DNA of 64,000 nucleotides, taken from NCBI GenBank assembly GCA_002105175.1, contig MCGE01000004.1, forward strand, positions 558,001 through 622,000, given 5' to 3'. This DNA comes from Absidia repens (taxonomy: Eukaryota; Mucoromycota; Mucoromycetes; Mucorales; Cunninghamellaceae). The notes under the pieces were generated by a model that saw nothing but the letters and a program-made list of their open reading frames with translations, was not told the DNA's origin and searched no databases. Every line of letters starts with the position of its first letter. Position 1 is the first letter of the stretch. Below, in pieces: positions 25,599 through 37,394 of the stretch. Made by a program: the position numbers and the translations under genes.

Positions 25599-25600
25599 AT
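24100..25600 (+). repeat. Dispersed repeat copy 6 (plus, long form)
   Basis: A pre-head segment at 24117-24180 (gtactgtaggcggacccgca) is shared with copies 7 and 9. The head at 24315-24360 has an A-box-like gcagctcagcgagagg and a B-box-like gatttcaaatcccgac. The core is at 24514-24543. The long tail is colinear with copy 5, up to a 33-T tract at 25562-25594. This is the clearest copy for judging a tRNA-like head. Confidence 0.8.
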
Positions 25601-25880
25601 CAGAATATACGAATCCTGCGCAAAATCTTTTTTTGAAATTGACGGATAATTGGAAGTGAAAGCACACATCTGTAGCAATAAAAACGAAACTTACCAACAA
25701 GGACGGCGCTAAATTTATCCCAGCGCCAAAACTTCTTCCTGCCTTTTGATTTCGAAGAATAACAATATCCCGCAGATCATCACTTTGTATTGTGCGCATT
25801 CGCTCTTTCTGTTTTAGAGAACGCTCAGTCGTTATTGTTTTCACATTCCCGCCAATACATTGGCGAAGTAAGATAAGGCT
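25520..25880 (-). pseudogene. Possible coding relic beside repeat copy 6
   Basis: Minus-strand frames read a short C-terminal-like segment (ERLGVKREEAAEVWF, near 25555-25505) and, beyond the T tract, about 80 residues ending at a GTAAGT near 25694. They include LLRQC, which also occurs in the relic at 12.7-12.9 kb. Possibly two decayed copies of one source gene or transposon exon. No family was recognised. Confidence 0.25.
25562..25594. repeat. 33-T homopolymer
   Basis: A pure T run near the distal end of repeat copy 6. The equivalent place in copy 5 (near 12731-12739) has only nine T bases, so the run appears to have expanded. Confidence 0.85.
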
Positions 25881-26184
25881 GGAATTCTTTAGAATAGGGG
25901 CTGTAGTATAGCTTTTATTGGGTGATTGATCATTTGAGCAGCTTTATAATGAAGAGCTGGTACCAGTAAAGTTACTCAGCTGCGGAGTTAATGTCCTATG
26001 GATTTAATAATGAATATTTATGTAATGGGATCATGGTTTTCATTTCTTTGAGGATGAAAAAAAAAAATCTATCGATGGTTACACTTAGCGCTTTTTTTTT
26101 TCTTTCAAATATAAACAATTGGGGAATTTTTCCATCTCCTCCTTTTCTTTCCGTTTCATTTTTTTTTTTTAAAAAAAAATTAGG

Positions 26185-28134
26185 ATGGCTCTTGAACCTG
26201 ATAAAAGGGGCCAGGAAATTGAATATGCTTCTTTTGGAGTGTTTCAAACTAACGATACACCCAACAGCACAGCCACACACTCACTATCCTCGACAGCGTC
26301 CATCCAGTCTCCATCAGCAGCAATACCACCTTTACCTCCTCCTTCACCTGGATACACGCTCTTTCGAAACGCACCTCGTCCCATCTCATCCATTGAACAG
26401 TTTGATTTCAAGTCCTCTCCGGAACAAGTCAATAGCAACAACAATGACAATACACATGACAGCGACCAACAGCAAACAGCGACTTCGATCACTAGTAAAC
26501 GTGCTACGACTGCTTTGCCTTCATCATCTGGTTTTACTACCATGTCATCCTATACTGCCGATACTTCTACTGCATTGATGAAACAGGCTTCTTTCGATAT
26601 GAACGACGAGGCTATCAGTAACAACGTGAACGCTTTTGCTCTGCAGTCCTTACCCATAACTACCACCAACAACGCAAACGAAACTTCTGCGTCCGACACC
26701 GGTTATTCTGGCACCAAGGCACCAACAACAGAGCATGTTAGTCAATCTCAGCAGCAGCCTCAAAAGCAACAGCAACAGCAATTGAACGAAATACACGAAC
26801 AACTCATGACGGGTAAAGAAGATCAAGATATATCACCGACGTCTCAACAACAAATGCACCAAGGGAAAAAGCGTCAACGCAACTATCAAACCTTTCCAGG
26901 CAACAGTACATTTTTCTGTGGTGGTCGATTGATGACAAGTCAGGCACATTGGGCTTTTATCATTGCTTTACTACTAGTAATCATTCCTAGTGTCTTATTT
27001 GGTATCTTTACGTAAGTGGCATCGGGTGTCATAGTAGAATATATGGTTAATCATTATTATTTATTTATTTGTTTATAGGTGTCCTTTCCTTTGGTCGAAT
27101 ATTCACCCTGTGGTCCCTGTGCTTTATGCATATCTCTTTGTGATTGCGGTCGTTTCTATGTTTAAGACGTCATGGACCGATCCTGGGGTAAAGCTACTAG
27201 AATTGTTGAATTCAATACATGAGGCAGGATGACACTCAACACACTCATACTAAATTTCATATTCCATAGGTGATTCCTCGGGGTCTTGATCCTATACCTA
27301 CATTAGAAACTTTTGATGACCATTCATCCATTTGGACCCAACCATTCCCCGCCGATCGGTGTGTCAAGATCAAGGATGAAATGTGGAATCTCAAATATTG
27401 TTCTACCTGTAAGATCTACCGACCTCCAAGAGCAAGTCATTGTCGACAATGTGACAATTGTGTGGGTAAGTAAGATAGGTGGTGGGGGATTAATTAAAAA
27501 AAAAAAGTAGGGGGTGGGGTCAACAAACAAACTAAAAAAGAATATCTCTTTCATAATAGAAAACGAAGATCATCATTGCATCTGGCTCAACAATTGTATT
27601 GGAAAACGTAACTATCGACCCTTTTTCACATTTATAATGACGTGTTCCTTGATGGCCATCTATTTGATTATATTTGCTGTTCTGCATCTCATTCTGGCTG
27701 CTCGGCAAATTCAACCGGAAATCAACTTTGATCTTGTATTTCAAACTGCACCTGTCAGTTTTGTCCTTGCCATTGTAGGATTCTTTTTGTTGTGGATGGT
27801 GGGTGGGTTAACATCGTACCACTGTCATTTGGTGTGGAAGGGCGTCACAACTCATGAAAAGGTAAAAAGAAAATGTGTGCTGGGTTTGGTGATATCTCTA
27901 AATAGCAACTTTCTCTTGACATAGTTGAGAACAACATTATTGGATGCCCAAAAACCTCGTCACCCGAATCCTTATGGCAAAAAGAACCCAGTAAAGAATA
28001 TCATCCAAGTTTTATGTCGCCCTCAACCAAAAAGGTAACAAGAAAGAAAATGCATAATAGATTGATCAATTCATTGACGGTTTGATATTGTTTCTAGTCA
28101 TTTGCGTCGCAGGAAATATGCTGATTCTCCATGA
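26185..28134 (+). CDS. ERF2: DHHC palmitoyltransferase, Erf2-type
   Basis: An S-acyltransferase that attaches palmitate to cysteines. Erf2 orthologues act at the endoplasmic reticulum on Ras with a partner, Erf4. Six exons join in frame to 526 residues: 26185-27011, 27079-27187, 27270-27465, 27560-27861, 27925-28034 and 28098-28134. Residues 1-245 are disordered and Ser/Gln-rich. Four membrane segments lie at about 254-276, 283-303, 399-420 and 440-460. The Cys-rich domain runs [15 protein letters not shown] to [13 protein letters not shown], with the catalytic DHHC at 381-384. The [10 protein letters not shown] context and the RPPRASHC start are typical of Erf2/ZDHHC9/14. The intron after exon 3 falls just before the catalytic motif. 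Confidence 0.93.
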
Positions 28135-28758
28135 GGTGGGCTTCTGGTGATTAGAATATTAAAAAAAAATTGTCTTGATGATGATTCGCTCGATCCCCAG
28201 CCCTCCTTAATAGTTATATTGTTATTCGATACCCCTTAGCCATCCTCTCTTTCTCTTTATCTATCACACAGCTAGCTACATCCCACAAATATTTTTACTT
28301 CCTTATGTATATTACTTTTTTTAATAAAAATTGTGAAATTTTTGATATGATGATTTTTGTCGTTTATTTTTATCAACTACTATGATCACTCAATCTTGTT
28401 TCGAAAAACTATTTATATGGTGCACGATGACTTGATTCTTCTCAACTGAGTTGATGGTTAGGAACGATATTAAGGGGTCCTCTTAAAGGAAAGAGTACTG
28501 TACTTCCAAGCCACTGCTTCTTCTTGCTGTAATGTAACAGGACTTTACGCGGAATTTAAATTATTTTATTTTTGTTCCTTCCCATTTTTTTTTGCTCCAC
28601 GCTCTTTTCTTCCTTTCAATTTGTATCCAGTTTACTTTTTTTTCCCTTTTTTTCTTTTCTTTTCATTTCCTTTTCTCTTTTTTGTTTAAATATATATAAA
28701 TATCAATACATATTATCACCAAGCATATACAATATTCCTCCCATTTCCCGAAAATATC
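28135..28758. other. Intergenic between ERF2 and NIC96
   Basis: An AATAAA near 28323 probably serves ERF2. The second half is a T/C-rich promoter (28566-28685) leading to the NIC96 start. No gene seen. Confidence 0.4.
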
Positions 28759-31700
28759 ATGGCGTCTTCTGCATTCAAAAAACTCTATGAAAGCTCCAAG
28801 TTGCTGACAACACCATCTTCCTCACAGCCACTTCCATTTTTGAAAAGAGATGTGTCTCAAATCGAAAAAGAAACGGATTCAATGACGAAACGGATAAAAC
28901 CGAATCAACAACTTCATGCAAAAGCGTAAGTCAATAACAATTGTATCAATAACACTCACTAACACGTCGCATTTGCTTTTGTAGACATTATTTTTTGGCG
29001 CAGGGTGGAATCAATAGTCAAGAACTCGCTCAAAATCTCAACGCTATCAACAAGGTGTCCACTACCCAAAGGGAAGAATATATCAGCAACACTAACGTTG
29101 AAGTATGTAACAAAAAGAACACATATATAACGAAGGTGATGATGAGATTAACGATCAACAAAATACTTTTCTTTTGTAGGGATACTTGGCACAAATGCAT
29201 GAATTGGATATCATTGACACCATTGAAGAACTGCGACAGCAGACGGATGATTATGTAGATACACTGGAAGACAATATGTTTCGAGACGATATGAAGCACA
29301 ATCAACTGCGAATCAAAGAAGCACAAGAAATGGAATCACATCGATCAAACAATAATGCCGATCCTTACACTCACTATATGAATATGGTAGGAATTATAAA
29401 GGACGGCGGGAATGTGGGAAGGAAGCAATTACGCTATACTAATCAATATGTATACATTATATGTTTTGTACCTAGTCCACCACCATCAAAGCACAATCCC
29501 AAATGGAAGAACAAATGACTAGTTATGCAAAGGTGGTGATGGAAATCAATGACAAACGAAAAGGAAATAAGGATTACCCAGTTATCAAGGCATTTAGCGA
29601 GGCAATGAAAGTCAACAAACCAGATACCAGCATAGCAACAACAACAACAACAGCAGCAGCAGCAGCAACAAATCCAATGATGGCAAATGCTATAGATGGA
29701 GTGATGGCGGGGAATAAGGATCACCGTGTGAAGGATATTTGGAAACTTTTGGATAAATTGGCTGGTGAAAGTGAAGCGGACGTCAACGATTCCATTAAAA
29801 CTCGATACATGAAAACGTACTTGGTCTCGCCCTATGATTCGACTGAAGCTTTGTGTTCTAGACAACATTTGATAAAATGCTCCAAGGCATGGCTGGAAGA
29901 TCAGTAAGTTTTTTTTTAAAAAAAAACAAATACGTGATGCAAATGAATGGATAGAATGTCAACTAATGAGATACATGTTTCTTATTGTTTCAGATCTATT
30001 CAATTTATGGACGATAGCTTGTTGAAATACGCGCATGAAGTCAAGCCTGGTGGAAATCCTTCTTTTTTAATGCGATTACAATCCTTCATCAAACTTACGT
30101 ATAAGAAAAGCAACCAATGGACCGATTCCCGATTAGAAGTAAGTGAAGAAAAAAAAAACGGGTATATATGGTATATTACGAAACGAACTAATACTTCTAC
30201 ATTGTGTCTAGATTGTTGATGACCTTCCTGTTTGGACTTATATCTTTATGGCTTTACGCAGTGGACAAGATAAATTAGCTCTAGAATACATACAACAGCA
30301 TCCTCAGATGTTCCAATCTGAACCTCAATTTGTCGAATACCTCAAAGAATATATCTCGAACCCAAACCAGTGGTAAGAACCGAAAGAAGAAGACAAATAT
30401 GAATGTCAAGTATGTCGTGAACTCATTCTATAACTATTGTTCAATCTGTAGTTTGACCAAAGAAACACGAGACAAGGTGATGGTTATTTATCAACGGTTG
30501 GAATTCTCGGAAAGAAACGTAGATCCTTACAAGTTGATCTTGATAAAAATCCTTGGTCGATGTGAGCTCAACAAGAAGAACTGTCCTGATGTCATAAAAA
30601 CAACTGAAGATTACTTATGGTTACAGGTAGAAAAAAATAAAATAAAAAGTGGATCTCTTTAAGGAAAACGAATCGCACTCATTCCTTCTTATTTTACAAC
30701 ACTTAGCTGACTTTGATACGTGAGAACCTTGATGAACACGAATTTTGGCAAGAAAAATATACATTACAAGATTTACAACAGCTGATGATCAAGTATGGCG
30801 CTACACGATTCGATCCCACTGGTACCACTCCTTGGACTTACTTCAAAGTGCTGCTATCTACCTTACAATTTGAACACGTAGGCTTCGTACAACTAATTGT
30901 CAGCTGTTAATACAAATGACTAATACATCCATTTATTCATCTATTTATTTTTATAGGCGATCAACTACCTGTACAAGAACGAACAAACTAGATTACAAGC
31001 TATTCATTTTGCAATTGCCTTGATGTATTACGGACTTTTACGGATTCCCAAGGAACCTCTTCGGACGAGTATTGATTTACGTAAGTAGAAAAAGAAAGTG
31101 AATTTGCAATTGTATATAATAAAGGTGATATCAACTCAATATTGGTTTATTTTATATGGTAGTTATTATGGAGGACAACAACAATACAGTGACATTGAAT
31201 TTTACGAGAATGATTTATCAGTACATACACCACAGCATCCCTATAAGCAACAATGTTGAAACCGACAAACGTAATGAATATGGAGCACTCTCAACCAACC
31301 CAGCGGCCACCGTTACCAAAAAGCAAAAGTCACCTTATATCAAACAATATCCTATTAACAGTCTACACTACTTACTCTTGATGTCGTTGTATTCAACACG
31401 AAACGGCTATGTCAACAACAATATGGTGACCCTGGCTCGATCCTATGTACGCGATTTGATATTATCAACTGATGACTACAAATATCTCTTGGGAATACCA
31501 CGACCAGACATTGGGAAACAAGTAAGACTAGGAAGAAAGTGGTGTGGATGGGACTGCTTTAGAATAGTACTCACAATTCTAATATATTATATATTTACTT
31601 ATAAAAGCCAGGATACATGGATAGCTACAGCAGACTGTTGGAGATGGAGAATGAGCAAGAATATATCCGATGTCTTTTACATCCATTGGCAGAAAACTAC

Positions 31701-32652
31701 GTTGAAAGAGGAAAATATGCCGAAGCTATCTACAACTATGAATTATCTGGGGTAAAGAAAAAGAAAACCAAAAAAGGTGATGAAATTGAGTGCCAAGAAC
31801 ATCAAACTGACTTTTTGTTTTTGTTTTGTAGGATTACAATCTTGCTGTAGATATATTGAACCATCAACTGACACTTGCCTTACGACGACATTCGCAATCA
31901 ATGGAAGATGGGGAACGGATGACAGTATCTGAAATGATCCAATTCACCCAATCGACCTTGGCAAACTACGAACAGCATCAACATATTGTACAGATGGTCA
32001 GCGATATCAAGAAAAGGACGGTGCGTGTGTTGATTGAATTTGTCAGGGGAAAGCAATATTATGATCAAAATGATTATGACAAGGCATTGCAGGTATATAC
32101 ATATATATTATCTATTTTGAATGACTTGGGGAAACGGGACTAACTTGGATTTTTATTACAAACTAGGTGATCGGTCAGACAGGCGTGATACCAACAGATT
32201 ATAGCACTGACTTGTTGCAAATTGTTGGTCAATTCGAAAATTTAGATACAAGTATCTGTAACAGCATGCCTGATGTTTTGGTGATGACCATGGATATGTT
32301 ATATAGAATGTGGCAGGGATATACAAACTCGGATGACTCTTTACGACCAGTACTTCAAACTGTAAGAAACGATAAAAAAAAAAGGAGTGGAATTTGCTCA
32401 GTTTTATTTACATACACACATGCCCACACTTTTATTTTTTTTAGCCTATCGAAACAATTGAGAAAAAGGTGCGAAATCTTTTGGTATTTGTTGGCATGAT
32501 TCGATTGAAAATATCTTCTGATATCATCATCAAGTTAAATAGGTAACTTTTTTTTTTGTGAGGAATAGTCAATCAAAAAGTATGCCCTACTAATCCCATT
32601 GGATTTATATTTCTGTAGACTGGAAATGAATATGATGGACCGCCGAAACTAG
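28759..32652 (+). CDS. NIC96: Nucleoporin Nic96/Nup93
   Basis: A structural linker nucleoporin of the inner ring of the nuclear pore. Fifteen exons join in frame to 928 residues: 28759-28925, 28985-29102, 29180-29386, 29476-29903, 29994-30138, 30212-30372, 30452-30626, 30707-30877, 30957-31080, 31163-31521, 31608-31751, 31832-32092, 32167-32361, 32445-32542 and 32619-32652. An N-terminal helical region is followed by the alpha-solenoid. Diagnostic segments include DPYKLILIKILGRCEL, TTEDYLWLQ and AIHFAIALMYYGLLR, all typical of the family. A short Thr/Ala-rich insert at residues 216-227, encoded by CAA/CAG-type repeats, interrupts the N-terminal third. The length is close to the usual 820-950. 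An AATAAA lies near 32720. Confidence 0.95.
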
Positions 32653-32900
32653 CTGGTAAACGTAGTTATATAGCTTCATAGTTATTTGTTTGTTTGGTTT
32701 TTATGGTTTTTATGGTTTTTGAATAAAATAAAATACCTTTTGTCTATATTTATACGTTTTATGGTTCTAAACTGTGTGTATGTGTATGCCAATCATTATG
32801 GGAAATGAGGCGTAGATCATCAACCAGAACACCTTATTGTGTGTTTTATGATCCGTGATCGCAAAAAAAAGGACGGTGTTTTAACATACGTGGCGAGTGG

Positions 32901-32940
<40 letters not shown>

Positions 32941-33480
32941 ACAACGTGTGACACTGGTTGAACTTTAATCATTCAGGTGACATGATCCAAAAAAGGTTTA
33001 TATATTCAGCATTTTTTCTTCTTCTTTGTTTCTTTTTCTTTTTCTTCATCCTCAATCTCAACCGATATTTTTTTATTGCAATCCCACATACTTTGACCCT
33101 CTTCCATTTTCTTTTTTTTTATTAAATAACTTTTATTTTCTTTTTTTAATTACCATTCATTCACACTCCATCCACTTACTTTTTTGAAACAACTAGTTTT
33201 ATATATCCTCTCAGCTTATCTTGCCTCTCTTTATTATACAACAACAAACGAATACACTTCATCAGGTGTTGAAAAAAACGCTCCTTTCGTTATTCTGCCC
33301 CACTTTGTTTTGTGTTTACCCCTTGACTACTCTATTATTTATTAATATACGACGGACTGCGCTTATCTTTGAAACTCTACCTCAGAACAACAAGCTAACT
33401 CACAACTGTACCGTACTCTCTCTTACAACAAACACCTCCTATACTCACTATTCCTGGCAGCTATCATATCCAATCTAGTC
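32653..33480. promoter_or_regulatory. Intergenic upstream of the RRM gene
   Basis: Contains the NIC96 3' UTR, a pure 38-A tract (32901-32938) and a long pyrimidine-rich leader before the ATG at 33481. No gene seen. Confidence 0.4.
32901..32938. repeat. 38-A homopolymer
   Basis: An uninterrupted A run in the NIC96-RRM intergenic region, about 250 bases after the NIC96 stop. It is preceded by ordinary sequence, with no obvious processed-transcript body. Confidence 0.9.
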
Positions 33481-35796
33481 ATGAATCAACAACTATATTC
33501 GTCAAATACTCTCCCAACTTCACCACCACTGTCATTTTACGTTTCGTCTGAAAGTTCGAAAATGACACTATGGTAAATTGATCGCACACAATGTAACATT
33601 CGAATGATATACTCAACCAACCTTCTTTTTCTTTTGTGTTCAGGATGGGTGATTTGGATTCTTGGATGGATGAACAATACTTGCAACAACTTTGGTCTTC
33701 AAAAGGTGAAAACGTGGTGGTTAAATTAATTCGGGACAAACGCTCTGGGTAAGAAGAAAGAACAAAATCAATAGAGATGAGAGTACTTTCAGGAATATTA
33801 TACCTCTTACACATGATTATATATATATAGAAATAGTTTAGGGTATGCGTTTATTGGATTCGACTCGAGTATGTCGGCACAACGGGCTTTGGCGACAGTC
33901 CATGGTACAAAAATGCCGAATGCTCAGCGGCCATTTCGCCTTAATTGGGCATCTGGTGGTGGGATCCTGGACAAAAAGTAAAGTCTTTTCAAGAAAAAAT
34001 ATTGCTCTAGATTATTGACACACTTTTATATGACTATATAGAGAAGATCGGGCTCCTGAATATAGTTTATTTGTGGGTGATTTGAGCAACGATGTGGATG
34101 AAACTTATCTTTTGGTATGTATGATCGATCGAAAAAAAAAAAAAATAGAAAAACGACATGATCTAAATTGTTTGGTTTTTTTTTTTTACTAGGCTATGTT
34201 TCGACAACGATATGCTTCATGTCATTCAGCCAAAGTCATGACTGATCCTGTGTCTGGTCTTTCACGAGGATACGGTTTTGTACGATTCCACGACCCACTT
34301 GAACAACAAGAAGCGCTGACGGAAATGAATGGGATTTATTGTGGCCACCGACCAATCCGTATATCATTGGCAACTCCTAAAGGAGGTTCGACAGGACATT
34401 CTTCATTGGCAGCACTATCTCCTCCTCCTCCAGCACCATCATCATCGTCATCTAAAAGTCGACATTTATATCAACAACAGCAACAGCAACAGCAACCGCA
34501 GCAGCAACAACAGCAACTACAGCAGCAGCAACAGCAACAGCAGCAGCGGATCCAGCAGCAACAGACTCAGGCACGTTACCATCAGCTGGCACTCCAAGCT
34601 CCGGCATTAGTTCAACAACCGACAGATCCATCCAATACCACGGTGTTTGTAGGAGGTCTCTCGGCACCACTCCATGAAGACGAATTACGACAATATTTCT
34701 CTCCCTTTGGGGAAGTAACCTATGTGAAAATACCTCCTGGTAAAGGTTGCGGTTTTGTCCAATACGTATCGAGACAATCGGCTGAAATGGCAATCGAAAG
34801 CATGAATGGGTTTCAAATTGGTCAATCTCGTATTCGTCTCTCCTGGGGACGATCCCAAAATGATAAAGGTCTGGTCTCACAACAACAACAGCCAGTAACA
34901 TCATCGTCCTCACCACCCCCACCTCCACCTTCATCATTATTGTATCAGCAGCACCAACAGCAACAACCTATTCGATCACATGTCTCTTCCACATCATCAC
35001 AATTACAGCAGTACCAGCACCAGCAACTTCACCAATCCAATGTCTCTCCAGCATCCCGGATAGATCAAGTGGATGTGCCTTTTTATGTCCCGCCTTCCTC
35101 TTCCTCATCTGCGCTCTACGATCCACATTCTACATTATCCTTACCTTTCGATACGACACATCAACATCCGTTTTTAAGGTAAGGGATTTTTTTTTTTTTT
35201 GGTTCAGGGTAAAAGAGTTTTATCATCTGATAGTGTCATTCATTTTTTCTTTCTCTCTTTCTTTTTTTTTTTTTTTTTTTTTTTGTCTCACACCATTGAT
35301 ATATAGAAAAGTGTCTCAACCAACCAGCAACGACTATGATTCGAATCCAATGCTCTCTCCTGTTTCTTCGACTTCAGGCAACAATTACTCCACCATGATG
35401 ATGAATCCTCATTACCCCAGCAACAATAGCCATTCACTCCACTCAACCACATCACCTGGACTTGAAGCCTTCCAATCATTATCTTCACCACCCAATGATC
35501 GGTTCTCTTTATTGTTTTCGCAGCATAAGGACAATCACCCTCATGACCCATCATCGATTATTCCACTGCCAACCTCGCCGTCCTCATTGTCTTCATCACA
35601 CCACCATCATCATCACCACCACCATCATCAGCAACATGGCTCATCCACCGACTGGCCGTCTGCGTTTACTGATCAAATCAACGCTTCCACTTTCGATGTT
35701 GACAATGAAGATGATATTATTCCAACCACAACTACTTCTGATCATGCGTCAAACCAAGCCCACCATTGGCGACGGTTGGGCGGCATTTATGCATAA
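33481..35796 (+). CDS. Three-RRM RNA-binding protein (Nam8/Csx1/TIA-1-like)
   Basis: Binds RNA, probably U-rich pre-mRNA or mRNA; relatives act in 5' splice-site choice or mRNA stability. Six exons join in frame to 630 residues: 33481-33572, 33644-33748, 33831-33977, 34042-34114, 34193-35178 and 35307-35796. RRM1 lies at about 29-112 (starts LWMGDLDSWMDE), RRM2 at about 118-200 (LFVGDLSNDVDE, GYGFVRF) and RRM3 at about 288-362 (VFVGGLSAPLHEDELRQYF, GCGFVQY). A polyGln tract of about 40 residues separates RRM2 and RRM3, and a His tract lies near 565-575. The arrangement matches Nam8 and plant RBP45/47. The C-terminal 260 residues are disordered. An AATAAA lies near 36107. Confidence 0.9.
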
Positions 35797-36540
35797 CGTG
35801 GCGATATTCTCTCTATGATCCTGGCTTCATATATTTACTATTATTCTTTATTTCTACTATCATTTTTATTCTTATTTTTTATGCACCCTCTTTCTTCCTT
35901 TTTTTACTATTTTTACTTGCGTTTACTCTTCTTCATTAGTTTAGACCCCCCCCTTATTATTATTTTATCTCTTATTACATCGTTTTATACTGATTCATAC
36001 CCTCAATGATCGCTGTTTATATCGGGATTTAATAACATCACATATGTTTTTTGCCCTCTTGCTATTTTCATACTCTTTGTATCTTTTTTTTTTTTTTTTT
36101 TTTGAAAAATAATAAACATTTGGCTTTAAGTCTTCTTTTGTTATGATGAAATACTCAATTGATGATATTGGGGAAGTATGGGGAATGTTTTCAAGTGAAC
36201 CACGGATATGATACAGGGATATAAAACGATGACGAAGATAGGTGATTGAATGCTTTTAATATAGGATTGAAAACTTGAGTGAAATGATGTTTTACGCAAG
36301 TAACTATACATAATGCAATGTATCTTTGGGTATGCCATCCACATGATATGATATTGATGTCAATGACCGTTGATGATTTCACATTCACCGGGCATCTCGC
36401 CAAGCTTTGGATAAGCCATTTTGACACTGGTGATCCAAGTTTCTTTACTATGTGATCTGATAAGGCAGCGGAAAATAGTAATGGACATTTGACAGCCATA
36501 CGACTCGACATAATCACTTGCTGGTAGTGTCCCCTTCCCC

Positions 36541-36587
<47 letters not shown>

Positions 36588-37394
36588 GGTGAAGATACCA
36601 TTGATTCTTTATTTGGTGATATTAAATCCAACTAGATTGTCATATTAGCTATGTCCTGGAACAGTAACATGACAAACTCTCTTTATACTCTATAGTACAA
36701 TTTTATATTGAACATACTTTTCCAGTATCTGGAAGGGAATAGGGCATTTTGATTGTTAAATACATTATAACTGCCTGATATTGAATTAATCCATTATTTC
36801 CCATTCATTTATGTCCATTGACTTTTCTACCTCTTCTACTGCTGCGGGGATATAAAATGAAAACGTGTTTGACGTTTCGTACATTATAACATGTTTTGTG
36901 CTACTTTTTTTGGAATATTTATTCTACTTCTAATTTTTAGTAAAATGATTTTGTTTTTTAAAAAAATCGTTTTATAGTGATGTCAATCAGTGGGATCCGA
37001 TTTAATCTAGACACGGAGTCCATGTGATCGCCGGTCATCCCAAATTCCAACTTTTGTTGCTCGCTTAGGCTGCAAGCGGGGATTTAAATCTACATATACT
37101 GTGAAAAATAAAAATCAAAAAAAATAATTCTTTCTTTCTTTTGCTTTTCTTTACTCCTGTTGCATTCCATTCTCTTTGTTTTGATTATATACACATTCCC
37201 TTTTTTCTATCGTCATTCCCTTACTTGCCTTTCTTTTTCTATCCTTATATCCACCTGCTCCGTCATACTCTCACAACATCAGATCCTTCCCCCTCATATA
37301 CAAGTAGTAATTGTATTATTCTTCCTCCCTCCCATACTCACGCTCAATCTGACACTCTCACTTACGCTCATATACACACCCATTCTTTCTTATT
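35797..37394. other. Intergenic between the RRM gene and lipin
   Basis: Includes the RRM gene 3' UTR, a 42-T tract at 36545-36586 and the pyrimidine-rich lipin promoter (37130-37390). Open frames here are short or made of the homopolymer. No gene or RNA recognised. Confidence 0.4.
36545..36586. repeat. 42-T homopolymer
   Basis: An uninterrupted T run within intergenic DNA about 800 bases before the lipin start. Confidence 0.9.

Noticed and set aside
25991..26578. A 195-residue plus-strand frame overlapping the start of ERF2
   Set aside because: Out of frame with the DHHC gene and composed of leader sequence plus an alternate reading of its disordered N terminus.
34452..34937. A minus-strand frame rich in Val/Ala over the RRM gene
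   Set aside because: Antisense of the polyGln tract; the sense strand has three RRMs.
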